From assembly GCA_017590115.1 (NCBI GenBank), contig JAGGNK010008226.1:5024783-5088782 (forward strand): DNA of 64,000 nt, written 5' to 3'. Of the stretch, positions 51,560 to 64,000 are shown one piece after another. The DNA is from Montifringilla adamsi. Its lineage: Eukaryota; Chordata; Aves; Passeriformes; Passeridae. Every line of letters starts with the position of its first letter. The first letter of the stretch is position 1. A model generated the notes under the pieces. That model made no database searches and was not told the origin of the DNA. It saw only the letters and a list, made by a program, of their open reading frames with translations. The translations under genes were made by a program, and so were the position numbers.

Positions 51560-53054
51560 ATCCATAAGGACTTCTTTGATGCTATATAAAAATTATTTCC
51601 CTGAACACTGATTGTAAATTTATTTGTAATTACAAAAGGCATTGATGGCATACTAAATAACAATACACCATCACAGTGAAATCATAGGGAAAACCATGAG
51701 TTCCTCATTTCAGGAGAGGGAGTGATTCATGTGAAATCCAAGCATTTAAATCCAAACTTCTTTCTGCCTGAGACACTTCCAAGCACTGGATTTAGCTCCC
51801 TTAGGTCATGCCAGCAGCTCATCTCCACTTGGAGATTTCAGAGTGAAAACAAAGGAATCCAAATCCCTGGCATTTCTGTTGCTCCACCGGGGAGAGCTGG
51901 TGTGTGGAGTGGAGCTGCATTTGGGGGGTGCTGCTGCATTAGCATGGGGTGCAAAGAGAGGGAAGTGGTGGTTTCCTCTCTCCCAGGCTGGAGTGATGTC
52001 TGTGGAGCTGCTGTAATTGGAGTCATTTTTATAGCAGCCCTCAGTGTGTTCTTAAGGATATCTTTGTAATTAAGCCCTTGCAGCCCCAATTTGTACTCCT
52101 GAAAGGTGGATAATATCCACCTCCCTTTCCAGCCTTCTCAGCTGTTAAGGGTTTTAATCTAAGAGCCTATTTATAGTTCTCCTTTCATAAAAGGTTGAGT
52201 TGAAATCTTTCTGAAATGGGGTTAAAAAAGCTCTAGTAGTTCTGTAAAAGGAGAGATATAAGCTGGGTAATGGGAGTGCTGTGATTCTACCTCCCAGTGG
52301 CCTTTCCACATTCAATGCATTTTACAAACTTTAAAGGGAGGCACTGTTAATTTGCAGCCTAGAATTCCTTGCTCCTGGAAGTTGGTGGTTCTCTAGCACA
52401 GTTTTTCCCTTTTTTAAGAGAGAAGAAAGGGCAGGGGGTTGGGAAGTATTTGCTTTTTTTATTTGTCTCTGTTTACTCTAAAATTAGACATTTTATTTAC
52501 AGCAGAAACCTCTTCAGTGCTGGAGAGCTAATTAACTAATAATCAAGAGACAGGAAGCTTAATATATGAAAAATCATCCTAATTGCTGTAATTGGCAATC
52601 TGTTTCAAGTGTTTTGGGGAGGGAAGGATTGGTTTTCTGGTTTTGGCTGACTTAGAGGAATCTCATTTTTAAAGCTTGCCTTTCACTGATGATTCACTCT
52701 GAGTGGAGCTTAGGACATTACAGGCTGAGACTCCCAGAGGATTTCCTAGCAAAACCAGGGCAAGTGACACTTAACAAGTGGGATTTGTAAAACAAGCAGT
52801 GCCTTAGACAAAGAAACAAGCAAGGATGAAAAGCACTATTAAAAAGTTCTCTGACTTCAAAGGGAAGTAACTGCTTTAGTGAATTAATCCCTCTATGTAC
52901 ACACTTTGCCTGGTAATGGGCAAAGAATTATTGTGGTGATTATCCTTGTGCCAATAAAAAAGCCCCTCCCATATGAGTTTGATCAAGAGCTTTGAGATTT
53001 ACAAAAATAGAAGAGTAAGAAGGTAGGCTAGATGGTTTCTGAAGTTTTCTTGTA

Positions 53055-53094
53055 GCAATATTATTATTAATCATTATTATTATTATTATTATTA
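53055..53094. repeat. (ATT)n microsatellite
   Basis: ATTATTATTAATCATTATTATT type run in the probable ACADSB 3' UTR. Confidence 0.9.
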
Positions 53095-53149
53095 ATGCAT
53101 TTCAGATTTACTTGCAGGCTTTCTTTCAGCTGAATTGAAACAGCTGGGG

Positions 53150-53208
53150 AAATTTAGATTAGAATTAAGACTAGTCTTACTTCTAATTTAGATTAGAATT
53201 AAGACTAC
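53150..53208. repeat. Short direct repeat with inverted spacer
   Basis: TTTAGATTAGAATTAAGACT occurs twice, 35 bp apart. The spacer (AGTCTTACTTCTAAT) is nearly the reverse complement of the repeat end, so the region can fold back. Confidence 0.75.
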
Positions 53209-54003
53209 AGACACCACAACATTTAACTACAGTTATTCTGCTCAACACAGTTTATCTGTGAATCCAAAATAATCATAACCACTGCAAAATGCTGGAGTTA
53301 ATGCTGATTGCTGTGCTGAGTTGTGCCAAGGTGAGGCAGCCCTTGGCTGCTGAGGTTTAATCTGCTTTGCTCATGTGAGTGTCCACAGAAAACAGGGTTT
53401 GGTTTTTGCTGTGATCTCCTGGTTTGAGGCACTCTCAGCTTGGCATCTGCAGTTTTGTGTGAGACTGAGGACTGCAATACTTAACTGATTCAATACAGTG
53501 CCAGAAGCAAACCCTTTGTGGAGGGAAGTGCAGAGCTCTTTGAAGGACTGTTAAGGGCTGGATATCCAGGATTATGTAAAAAGACTCTCTTTGTGTAGAA
53601 CTGTGTCAGGTATCCATTTGAAAAAATAACCAGGGGAAAATGAGATTAATGTGATTCCTCACATCTGATATGGGATGCCTGAGTCCAGCAAACAACCTGA
53701 ACATCCTCAGCAGCAATTCAACAGTAGCTGATGAGCTTTTCTTCTCAATAAAGCAAGGTCAAGCCTTTAACTAATGTTACAGCTGTAAATATTTCATGCC
53801 TTTGTTATGTATGCTGTATTTTGTACACAGTTTTGAAATAAATAAATAATGTATTTGTATACAAAATTTTGTGGAGGAGTATGTGCACAAATCAATTACA
53901 ACCCCTGAGTAACTTTGCTTGCTGTTTTAACTGGACAGGTACCTGTGTGGAGAGCATTGGCTACTCTGGCCACTGATTCTGGGGAGAGTTAACTTAGGAA
54001 GTC

Positions 54004-54052
54004 ACAGAATGGTTTGGGTTGGAAGGGACCTTAAATCCCACCCCTGCCATCT
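54004..54052 (-). mobile_element. CR1 LINE 3' tip
   Basis: CAGAATGGTTTGGGTTGGAA followed by GGGACCTTAAATCCCACCCC, the reverse-complement 3' end of CR1. Confidence 0.85.
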
Positions 54053-57000
54053 GAGCTCTGCTGTTTGGTTAGGAATGAGAAGTGCTGAGCTGTTGTCCAG
54101 GAGCTGTTTGGAGCAGCCTGTGCTTCCCAGCCCTTGTTCTGCTTTGGGACAGGCATTTTTGGGTGGACATAAATGGCAATTCTACATTTGGCACTGTGGG
54201 CACAGGCTGCAGAGCTGGTGGGGGCAATTCTTGGAGGCTTTCTGAGCTTTTAAACTGATTTATATACTCAATATGTATTTTATTAGTGACTTTTCCCTTT
54301 TTATGCCCTTAGTCCATCCAGTTTGTTGTCCTGGAACAGCAACTTCAGTATCAAATGTTGCATGTGAGCTTCCCTGGTTAGAAGAAAAGACCTGTATTGA
54401 GAATGTATTAGAAAGTGCCTGAATTTTGGTTTTGACTTGATACAATGCTAATCTTGTATATCAGTTCATGGTTCTCTAATAATCTGTAGTTTAAAATTGT
54501 TGCCAGATCTTGCAGGTTTTGTACCAGGAGAGAATACCTGTGTCATGTCAGGTTTCTCTAGTTCTGTTCTGCTTGGTGATCAAGGCAGATTTCCACAGAA
54601 GGGTTTAAGCATACTTGGGAAATACCCAAATACAATATTTTGTATCATCTTTTCTATGCTGTTGTTCTTTCTTTCATATTTTCTTTTCCCCACGTAAAGA
54701 TTGTGTTAGAAAAGGCTTACATGAACTACAGAGTTATTGTTCTTTGGGAGCCTTTTGCTATGCAAAGACTTTTCTAATTAACATGTTATTGCATTTCCAC
54801 TTGAAAATCTTTTGGTGAGAGACACATTTCAAGTTCTTCTACCAAGCTAAGCTCGATTGGAAGCCCAGTTTGTTTTGAAATCAGCTGTCTGACTTCCCTG
54901 AGCTGGTACTGGATACACAAAAGCTGAAGAAATGCTTTTCCTCAGCCCCAGAATGTATTCAGGGTAACTAGAAATAACCAGTGTGTTCCCTAATAGCTTG
55001 TTTATTGTTCAAAGGAACATGCAGTGTACACTGTAACTTTCTTTTTTTTTCTGGTGAAATATTTAGAAATATAAATCAGAAATATGTGCAGTCTCACTAG
55101 ACAGTAATAGCATCTTTATATTTTTTGTCTTTCAAGATCATTTGGATTTACATCTTTCTGAAGCTGTTCTCTCCCTCAGTAACTGCAGAGCTGCTAACAC
55201 TGGAGGACTTAGACATACTAAAAAAAGTCAAGTTTTTAGTGATTCCTTTTTAGTGAGGCTAAAGAGAGGCTGTTTGCTGCCTTCAGTCAGGGACATTCAG
55301 CCAAGTCTCAAGCAATGACCCAGCCCTCAGTGGAACAGAATCATTTTCTGAGCATCCTCATCACACTGAGTTTGCCACAAGAGTCTTGGATTTTTTTAGC
55401 CTGAATTGTTTTCAAGGACACCCTGTAAAAATTTTTCAATTCCTTAATTTGCATCCTAAACATGCAAAGTGCCAAGTCTTCAGTACAAACAGAGCAGGTT
55501 TTAATTTAATACTGTGTTGCTGAGGTTTTCTGCTTTTGTTTAGATCATTCCCAAAGACATGATAATTACGTGTTTGACATTAACTTCTCTGGACACTTTT
55601 TGGTTTCCTGTAGAATAAATCTGCTAAACTGCCGTAAAAAACAATCCAGGAATAATTAAAAAATAAAAGTTACGGTTCTGGAAACATAGTTAAATAGCGA
55701 AAGCTCCAAAGCACTTGTTTTTTCAATGGAGCTGCTGAAGATAGAGTTGGTCTTTTCAGTGTCTGTCCAACCAGGCTGTAGAAGGAAAATAATTTTCTGG
55801 GTTTAATTGCAGCAGTGCCTACATTTGATTGATAAGGCAGTTTATTTTGACTGTTGCTGGAATAATAAAAGCTGGATTCAGCAGGATATTTGTCATAAAA
55901 TACATTTGAGTGCCATGCAGGATTCACAGTTTCCAAGGACCAAGGGAAGGTGCAGCAAGAGATCTTCCATTTAATGCTGGAAGAATTTTAGCTCTACTCT
56001 ACTTTGACTTCAGTGATCCGATTTGCAGAGATAAACAATTCTCTGGCAGTAATGCAGCTTGCCATTATTTAATAATTATTTAAAATGTGCCTCGTTACCC
56101 TTGTGTAAGAATCTGGTCTGCAGGGGAGTGCTGGTTGTGCTCTGATTCTTCAGGGGCTGACACAGCACTGGGTTAAAGCCCCCCATGGTCTGGTGTCTCA
56201 GACTGTTCTAAATTTAATTTAATTTAATAGCAAACCTTCTCTATCCTGCTGCTTCTATTTAGAAGTGTCCAAAAACCTTTTTTTTTTTTTTTTTTTTCCC
56301 CCAACTGTAAAAGCCTTCTGGCACTAAATTACATCTATTCCTTGACTGAAACATATCTGCTCTATGCTAACCTCATTATCCAGGAATGATTTCTAGAAGA
56401 GGAAGTGAAGAATAATTAAATCATTCCTAACTGAAGGAAATGCTTCGCAGAACTATACAAATTCCAATTTGGCCAAGATGCTGTGGTTTCAGATTCTATT
56501 TCTGGGAAGGGCAGAGGGACAAACAGTTATTTTTGGAGCCATGGGCAGCTGGTTCTTGCTGCAGTTTTCTCTCTTACCTTGAGCTGGGAGTGGGCTGGAA
56601 CATCCCTGCTGAGGAGGGAGCACAGTTCCTGCCACCACCCTCCTCAGTACTGTCCTGCTGGGAGTGCTGGTGAATTAAATTCATCCCCCTTGCTGCAGGT
56701 GTCGCCTGCTCTGCCTGGTGCTGGCTGAGACCCTGATTTGGGGCATTTTCCTGCAAAATTGTGCCTCAGCCCTGATCTGAAGCAGACTTGTCAGCAGTGG
56801 TGCCCTGCCCTTGCTGGCAGCAGAGCTGTGAGGGGACACACACTTGCCCCACTCAGCCTGGGACAAATTGCCTGGAATTAAATCAGGACTGGATTTTGGG
56901 GTTAAAAATGAGCTTGCTGTGTGTGTGCTCAGCCTGGGGGAGCCCATGGGCTGGGCAGGGCCCCTCGAAGGGCTCTGCACTCACATCTTTAGATTTTCAC

Positions 57001-58754
57001 ATTTTTCCATCTGCAAATCTCACTCTTCCAAAGCTTAAGGCAAAAAGGAGGTAAAAAAACCCTCACAACTAGCTCTTTTTATGTGGGAATGTTTGCAAGT
57101 ATATTAGTGATGCATAATTGATTTATTAATTGGGAAAAAAAACACATGGCATGCTGGAAGAACAGCTTTTCAGTGCTCCACAACTTTGGTCTTTCAAGGA
57201 ATCAGATCACTGAAATGAATTATGCATTCAAGAAATCCACTTAGAATTAAGAACATATGTCCTACTTTCCAGCTTTTCCTTTAAAAGTTGCGTATTACAA
57301 TAATGGAGTGTAAAGAGTAAACTTCAGTGATTTGCAAAAGGCACCAGCCTTGTGCCTTTTCCAAACTGGTTGATTTATGTGCTGTTTGCTGTTTTTGAGA
57401 ACACAAAACAATTAATTCATGTGTGAAAAGAACAGTGAATTAATCCTAGAGAGCCCTGGAGCCTTTAAAGACCTGAATCATATGTTGAGCTCGTTTAAAA
57501 CTTGCATAAGAAATTAATGTAGAATAAAGCCCTTTAATTTGAAAAGTGCATCTATAGTAGGTGTCCCTAGGATATCTTCTGGATCATTATTCAGAAAGGT
57601 TAAGGAGGACTTTATTTTTTCCTTTCTTTCTTTCCTTCTTTCTTTCTTTTTTCCCCCTTACATTCAGTATGTATTTTCCAGTTTGCAGCTCAACGTGGTG
57701 CATTTCAACTTATAAAGAGGCAGAGATTTTAAAAAGAAATGGGGAGCTTTTTATTCACCTTCCACTTAATTTCCTTGCTGCCTTGCCAGTCCCAGCTTAA
57801 TGAATGTAATTGCTACCTTTGATGAAAATACTATTATCAAGATCACACATTACATTGGAAAACAGTTTTTCTTTAAACACAGCTACTGCAGTCTCTAATT
57901 ATGCATGTAACAAGTGGCTCCTGAACAAAAGAGCATGTTGTCTACAATTGCTAGGAATTGGAGCAAGGCAAATTTGAACAAAGAACAGATTAGATTTGCT
58001 CCATGCTCCACAAAGCCCATTCCCCTGATTAATTTCCTGCAAAAACTAAAACAATTCTCTCTTAAAAGAAACTAACCCTCATCCCCAGAATGATCCATAT
58101 GCCATTTGTGTCAATCTATATGATGATAATGGCTACAGATTTAAATTATTAACTATTAGGTGGAGTAAAATAGGAAAGCTCTTTTATAAACTTACCTTTT
58201 CATATGTAAATAAGTGGTACAAGGACTTAAGGAACAAAAACCTGACTTTTCTGTGGAAACCAGGAACAAGAAAGCACCCAGTAACTGAAAGTCTGAATTG
58301 TGCATGTATAATCCAATTATTTTGTCAGTTTACTCCGTGCTCTGTGTTCTGCACAGGCACTGCAGCAGGAGAACCAATGTCTTGTTGGGTTTTCCAAGGA
58401 TGACACATTTGAGGGCTGATTTCCTTGTTTCTGTTTGAGGAGAGTTCTTCTGAAAAGGCTTTCATTTAATTCTCAAAACAAATCATTTTGTCAACAGGGT
58501 TTGATGAGCCAAAACCAGATTTGGAGATGTATTTTGCTATCATTCTATGGAAAAGCAGGTAAAATTTTGAATTAGTACTTGGCCTCAGATAAAATCCTGC
58601 AATATGGATTGAATTGTTTTTTGGTATTTCTAATCCAAGAAATTAGTCGCAGCAGTTTAGAACACAGTGTTATTTTTCGTTCCTACTGGTATTGATCCAG
58701 GATCCCTAGCTGTGCTACAGGATGCATATAAACCACAGTCAGGTGGGTAAAAGC

Positions 58755-58788
<34 letters not shown>

Positions 58789-60492
58789 AGAATCTGCTCC
58801 AAAGTGTTTACAAGCTGGGTTAGGACTGGGTGTGAGCTAATGCAAACCAGGGTCTAGATTATTTTTTAAGGAAAACTGGTGAGCTTCTGTCTTAGAAGGA
58901 ATTAACAGCAGGCGTGGTGGGTTTGGTGCCAGCAGTGGCAAAGTGAGGGGGCAGAGGTGTGTGTAACAGCAGCCTGCTTTTCTCTGCACAAAAGCTGACA
59001 GAGTCATTGTGTCCTCAAAATGTCACTGCAGAGATCCCAGGGACAGTCCTGCCCCTGTCACACCTGTCATTTACCCCTCTCACTCCCAAAACCTGATTTG
59101 TTTGCAGGCTATCACAGTTCTTCCCAGTTCACATTACTTGTAGTCATATAAAATCTTTAAAATCTACCCTGCAGATCAGAAAACACCCCCAAAACCAAAA
59201 CCCCTCCTAATTTAAATGTGGATAGAATTAATCAAGATGTAATTATGACACCAAATGAAATTACTTGGAACATAAAATCCGTCTTCACCGTCTTTAAGAA
59301 ACTGAATTAAAGAAAATGTAAGACATTTCTTAGAAATGAAAATAATTTCTGTTTCCAGGCAGTTTTTCTAGAGTGTTCCAGATACTGTGTGTCTTCTGAT
59401 GATGGGACACTACAGAGCCTGCATTGGTGGAAAAAAATCCATGGGAGCAGCCCCATGTTTTTGAGGCTTCTTGCTGCAAATATCTGTGACAAAACAGAGC
59501 AGGCCTATAATTACTACCTGGGGAAGCAGGAGAACAAAACCAATGTATTCACAAAATCCAGAGTAAGTTGTGGTTTAGTTCCCTGTGTCCCCTCAGACAA
59601 TTTGAAAGCAATCTCATGAGTCTGGGGCAGCACCTTTGTGCACTCTTCTGAGAAAGTGTCAGGGTGTAAGTTCTTCTCCTTTTCCACGCAAATCCACTGT
59701 TCATCTCTTGTTTTAATGTAGCATTTGCTCAACACACTGTAAAAAAACTGCCTGGGAAGCTTGGCAATATTCCAGTGGCACTTGGAATATTTATCCCTTC
59801 GTCACACTGTCCCTGTTTGGGTCTCACATCAGCCAAATGCAGAAGTTTAGCACAGTTCCTGGTGTAACCCACAAATCTGTGTTTTTCTAGGTGTGATGTG
59901 GCACCTAATAATGCACTTTTTTAGCACAGCCATTGTCTGGAATAAACATTAATTCACAAACCCCCTGTGTCTCCTGGTGCAGGGGCTGTGTGGAGACACA
60001 GCAGATTTCTCCGGGGGTGTGATGCACCTGATGCTCTGGAGGATTTCTTATTTTGCATAAGAGGATCAACCAGAAACTAAAAACTCCAGCCCTGAAGCCT
60101 GCACATGGTGCTACAGTGAATGGAAAGGAACCAGCCCCAGTCCCAGCTCTGGTTCCTGTAGGGAATCCTCCTCTGACGGAGGGAAGTGCTGCCCCCTCCC
60201 TCTGCACAGTGACAGGACCCTTGTGCTGACCACAAATTGGCATCTAATTATTATTAGCCAGTGGTGAGGAAGAGTAAATAGTGGATCAAAGAGGAAAATA
60301 AAGAACTGGAAAGGAGAAGGCTTTAGTGAGGTTTTATCCACCTCAGTTCCCTTCTCCATCCAGTTCTTAAAATAACGCAGAGCAGGGGGCAGACTTTGCA
60401 TCCACATTCAAATAATCCCAGAGCAAATAATCTCTTTGCTTTCAAATAATCCCAGCGGGGATGCAAAAGGGAAAGAGTCAGTGCAGAGCCAC
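54053..60492. other. Intergenic, no gene recognised
   Basis: AT-rich DNA with only short, unsupported ORFs. It holds a poly-T run at about 56279-56297, a CTTT-rich run at about 57618-57655 and a poly-A tract at 58756-58786. The stretch at about 57800-58200 has a homeodomain-motif-rich look (repeated TAATTA/ATTAAT, TGATGATAAT) and may be regulatory, but nothing in it is decisive. Confidence 0.6.
58756..58786. repeat. 31-bp poly-A tract
   Basis: Thirty-one uninterrupted A residues. No recognisable retroposed gene body precedes it. Confidence 0.95.
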
Positions 60493-60950
60493 TGATGCCT
60501 CATGAAGGCTGCCCTAGAACAGAAACCAGACAGAGCTAGAGGATAAAGTAGGGATTTATTCAAAGAATCTCCTCCATGGATCCACCTTGGGCAGCACAAG
60601 AGCCCAGCCAGGGCTGCAGCCAAGATGAACCCAAATGGTCCCAAAATGCACGAGCGCCCCCGGGGTCTCTCCCTGGGATCAGCTCTGCTCCATGTGCACA
60701 TTGCAGTTCAGTGTCCAATTCCAGCTCAGCCCCTGCACTCCCATCCTGCTTGTTTTTCTCTCTCCAGCCCACGGGGTTTGTGCTCTTGGGGCTGAGATTT
60801 GGATCATTTGTCCTTGGTGCCCAGCTGGAGCAGGAATTGTTTTGTCTCCCTGCTCTGTGCACAGAGCTCACCATCCCCTCATGTGAACCCAGACCACACA
60901 CTAAAGCAGCACTGAATGTGAAAAATACAAAAGCTAAACCTGAGGCATCA
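60493..60950 (-). mobile_element. Probable endogenous retroviral solo LTR, 458 bp
   Basis: Perfect 10-bp terminal inverted repeats, TGATGCCTCA at 60493-60502 and TGAGGCATCA at 60941-60950, give the TG...CA ends of an LTR. On the minus strand an AATAAA (plus TTTATT, 60555-60560) lies about 60 bp before the 3' end, as expected for an R-U5 boundary. No internal retroviral genes are present. A matching target-site duplication is not evident (flanks CCAC and CCAG). Confidence 0.7.
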
Positions 60951-61869
60951 CCAGGGGCAGCTCTTTCCTCAGCTGTGCTGGAGCTGAGCAGGGGCCAGCT
61001 CAGTGCTCCTCAGCTGGCACACGGGGGCCGTTTATCTCAGGCTCCTCTCTATCCAGATGTATGATCCAGAGAGAAGGAAAAAGGAGTTGAGGTTTAAACT
61101 CTTATCACTAAAGTGAGTCTCCCTCTACATTAAAAAACTATCCAGACATTGTAACAGGAATGGGTTCAGTTCTTATGTCATAAATTTGTGTGTGTAGAAA
61201 AAAGACTTATTGGCGAATTTAGCAGTATTTTTCGTTGAACTGGCAGTTGCTAACCATTACACCAGTATTTATTTGATTCTTAAAGAGCACAAAAGCATGG
61301 ACTACAAATAAAGAAGATGGAGTAATAGCTTTTGACTGGACCACTAGCTTTAAACTTGAAATGAAGTGTCCAGTTTTGAGTTACTGTGTCCAAATGCCAT
61401 TTGTACAGTTTGAAAAGTGGGGGCATTTTTCCAGCTTGTCACTGTTAGCTGTAGTTCATTCCAGTGAATGATATCACTGAAGGAGCAGTTGTTCTGCTAT
61501 AAGTACTTCACTCATGACTGGAATGTATTAAATGTATTAATCTGTGCCTGAGAGTGTAATTTAGGGAAGCCCTACATTTGACACATTCTTGTACATCCTT
61601 ATTTTATTGTCTTATCCTGCAGGTAACAATGTCTCAAAAGCAAAGGGACGGGATGAAGTTAAAATTACATGTCACCAAATATTATATGCACTTTTTGCCG
61701 CTCATTTCACTGTCAGAATTACGGATTTTCAACAACATTAGTTTAAATATGTTTATGACTTGATTTACACCTCTGATGTCAAAATAAAATGCTAGGCAGG
61801 AGCCCAAGGTTTCTAATGAGCTGGGAGGTGAGATGAAGCCATGAGGGGAATGTCCCCAGCCTCAGAGCT

Positions 61870-62150
61870 CCATCTTTCATGACAAAACTCTGTCGCAGCC
61901 AGCGCCTGGGCCAAGCAAAGATAAAACGCGAGGGTTGAGTTATCCTGGAGAGTATTTGTCAAACCTGCTTTAAGCCAGCGGAATAAAAATGTATTTTTGT
62001 GGCGAGGTTAGGCTTTATGTCAACGAAGTGAACCCGTAAAGCATTTATAGCCACCTCGTGACTATTGCCTGTCATAAATTCGAAACGCTCTTAATCCATG
62101 GGTGCGTAATTTCGAGGCGCTCGAGGCACTCTCAGTGCCTTCCATGGAAT
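61870..62150. promoter_or_regulatory. CpG-retaining candidate conserved enhancer
   Basis: An otherwise AT-rich stretch that keeps about 15 CpGs in roughly 280 bp, with no ORF. It includes TAATCC, TTTATAGCC, CATAAATT and GCGTAATTTCG motifs of homeodomain/CDX type. By synteny, HMX3/HMX2, which have extensive conserved non-coding DNA, should lie just to the right. Confidence 0.4.
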
Positions 62151-63019
62151 TATCCCCCATAACGCTGGGGGAAATTGGGGATGGGCATGGTCAGAGGTAA
62201 AAACAGCATTATTTTCTGAAGGGCACTGGGAGCTGTGTGCCTGTGAAGAGGAGCGCACAGGAGCACCAGGTGTGCTGTGGGAGCCCTGGCTGCTGCAGGT
62301 GCCTCTGCCGGGGTGAGCAGCCCTGGATCTGAGGAAATCAAAGCACTTTGGGTGGCTGGGTTGAGAGTACAGCCCTGGTGACTGTGCTCAAACCAACCCA
62401 CCTCCCCTTCCTTCAAGGAGCGTAAAGAGAATTTAACAACCGGTGCGTCCCAAATTTACGCTCAGCCAGAATTTCCCTGAAGAGCTGAACCCCTGAGCCT
62501 CCAAACACCCCGGGCTGCTCCTTTGCTTCGACACCCACGCGTTCCCTTGTGCACATCCCAAAATAACCATCCCAGGCTGCCTCCAGCTTTTCCTACGGGG
62601 CGGGAAAGCCTTTGGCGCCGGGGTGCCCCCGCTCCACCTGCAGGCACGGTCAGCTGGGGATGATGGAGGAGATGGGACCAGCGCCTGAACTCCGACCTTA
62701 TCGATCCAGCCACCCCCTCCCAGCTGAGTGGCTGCAGCCCAGTCAGCTGAAAAGGAATTTAAAGGGCGCCCGTGGTCCCCGCGCGGCCCTCCTGTCATTA
62801 ATAACGTTTTCATCCGTGACAGTGATAAACACGCGGTACTTGAGGGGAGTTTATTAAGGTCAGTCCATAAATAAAAATTAAAATTTAAAAAAATGGGTTT
62901 ACACAGATGAACAGATGGATGAATAAAGTGATTGGTAAAACAATAAATATGAAAATAGACAGATGGATGAAGTATCTCTAAAAGCCCAATGCCTCAAACG
63001 CTAGCAATGTTGTACCAGA

Positions 63020-63260
63020 CCCTTCTCTCCTCTCTGATAAAAAACAGATTTAATGAAGCTGCTGCTGAACTTATACATTTCGGGGATCTATGGCCTGACT
63101 AATATTTTGTCATTTAATGCCTATTCTCCAGCCTGATAAAAAGGATTGCAGCCATTTCTCTATGTCAGGTGTATAACTGAGTGCTACTAAAACTTAAATG
63201 TCTCATCTGTCCTTGGATCTAAATACAGATGGCCTTAAACCTTCGAGTTTTTCTTAATGC
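63020..63260. promoter_or_regulatory. Candidate conserved non-coding stretch
   Basis: Unique sequence with several GATAAA and TTTAATG motifs and no coding potential, close to the expected HMX locus. The call rests on composition and location only. Confidence 0.25.
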
Positions 63261-64000
63261 AGGATGGTATACAATACCTTGCCTGACTTCTTTTATCATT
63301 CTCAAGAGACAGAGATTTGTATCTTGGTGGAATTCAGGCTACCAGGAAGCAAATATTCTTCTTCACTTTCAAACTCTGAATATCATTTAGAGAAATAAAG
63401 CCAAAAAGCCCAATAGCACTTCAGCTGAGGAATTCTGGCAGAACTTTATGCTTTATAAAATCCAAAATATCCTTGGGAAGCATTTAATTCCTGGCTACCA
63501 TGCCAGTTAAATTATAAATTTTTTCTTTAGCTGGGCATTTAAAAGTGATGAGGAACTGGCAGAGGAGAAAAGTTCATTTCAGTTTCATGTGATCTTTGTT
63601 TCTGTGCTGGCTCTGCAGGCGGCTGAGCTGGAGAGGGAGGAAGCATCATTTGGGGAAACCTGTGCAATCCTGAAAACACTTGACTTGGATTCAAGGCTTT
63701 GAATTTTCAACATGTAAGAAAACCTTAATTGTTGCCCCTGATGAAATATTCCAAAGCAGTTACCTGGATCATTGTGATTATTGATCCCTGATTAGCCCTT
63801 CGGTCCTCGATGGCCACGCACGCATTGCTTTGCCTCCTGCCCAGCCACGTGCAGCACTGCTTGCTGCAAATGAAGATTTTGAGCGCAGAACCTGAGCTCA
63901 GGACTCACCCAGCCCGAGCTGGCCATCAATTTCCACGGAGAGCAGGTGCCTAAGTGAAATGGATGGGAAGAGAACGCGCCCAAGACTCTGCATGGTTTGG

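Larger units (their letters stand above)
51560..53860 (+). other. Probable 3' UTR of ACADSB
   Basis: No coding content recognised. Overlapping AATAAA signals at 53837-53842 and 53841-53846 form the clearest polyadenylation region; an earlier one is near 53746. The extent is inferred from these signals only. Confidence 0.5.

Noticed and set aside
60576..61064. 162-aa plus-strand ORF
   Set aside because: It falls mainly inside the solo LTR, antisense to it, and is not retroviral coding sequence.

Overview
The window is nuclear DNA from a bird, most likely a passerine. The evidence is compact vertebrate genes with GT-AG introns, at least eleven CR1 LINE fragments, and two songbird-style solo LTRs. 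The gene order C10orf88/PAAT, PSTK, IKZF5, ACADSB matches human 10q26.13. I assembled the gene models by hand from splice sites and reading-frame phase.

Layout. (1) 1-3108, minus strand: the 3'-truncated C10orf88 (PAAT) gene. A 760-bp segment carrying its third recognised exon occurs twice with one mismatch (1422-2181 and 3109-3868). The second copy lies between the gene and its GC-rich promoter, so it is either a misassembly or a disruptive duplication. (2) 5683-20030, plus strand: a complete 22-exon ADAM9-like membrane metalloprotease-disintegrin of 796 aa, between C10orf88 and PSTK. (3) 21771-24938, plus: PSTK, phosphoseryl-tRNA(Sec) kinase, 6 exons and 362 aa, preceded by a minisatellite. 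(4) 29582-33775 (5' UTR to about 39200), minus: IKZF5 (Pegasus), 419 aa, convergent with PSTK. (5) 39346-51559, plus: ACADSB, mitochondrial short/branched-chain acyl-CoA dehydrogenase, 11 exons and 433 aa. It is divergent from IKZF5 across a CpG-rich promoter of about 200 bp with a TCTCGCGAGA element, three TGACGTCA sites exactly 22 bp apart and YY1-type ATGGCGGC motifs. (6) 53870-64000: no gene recognised. It holds a 458-bp solo LTR and, near the right end, CpG-retaining stretches that look like conserved regulatory DNA. By human synteny HMX3/HMX2 should follow.

The genes do not form one pathway. PSTK serves selenocysteine synthesis, ACADSB isoleucine and branched-chain catabolism, IKZF5 is a zinc-finger repressor, PAAT an ABC-transporter-associated protein, and the ADAM a cell-surface protease. 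I found no clearly new multi-gene system. The points most worth following are the duplicated C10orf88 segment, the ADAM9 paralogue with a lost catalytic-domain disulfide, and the helically spaced CRE array.
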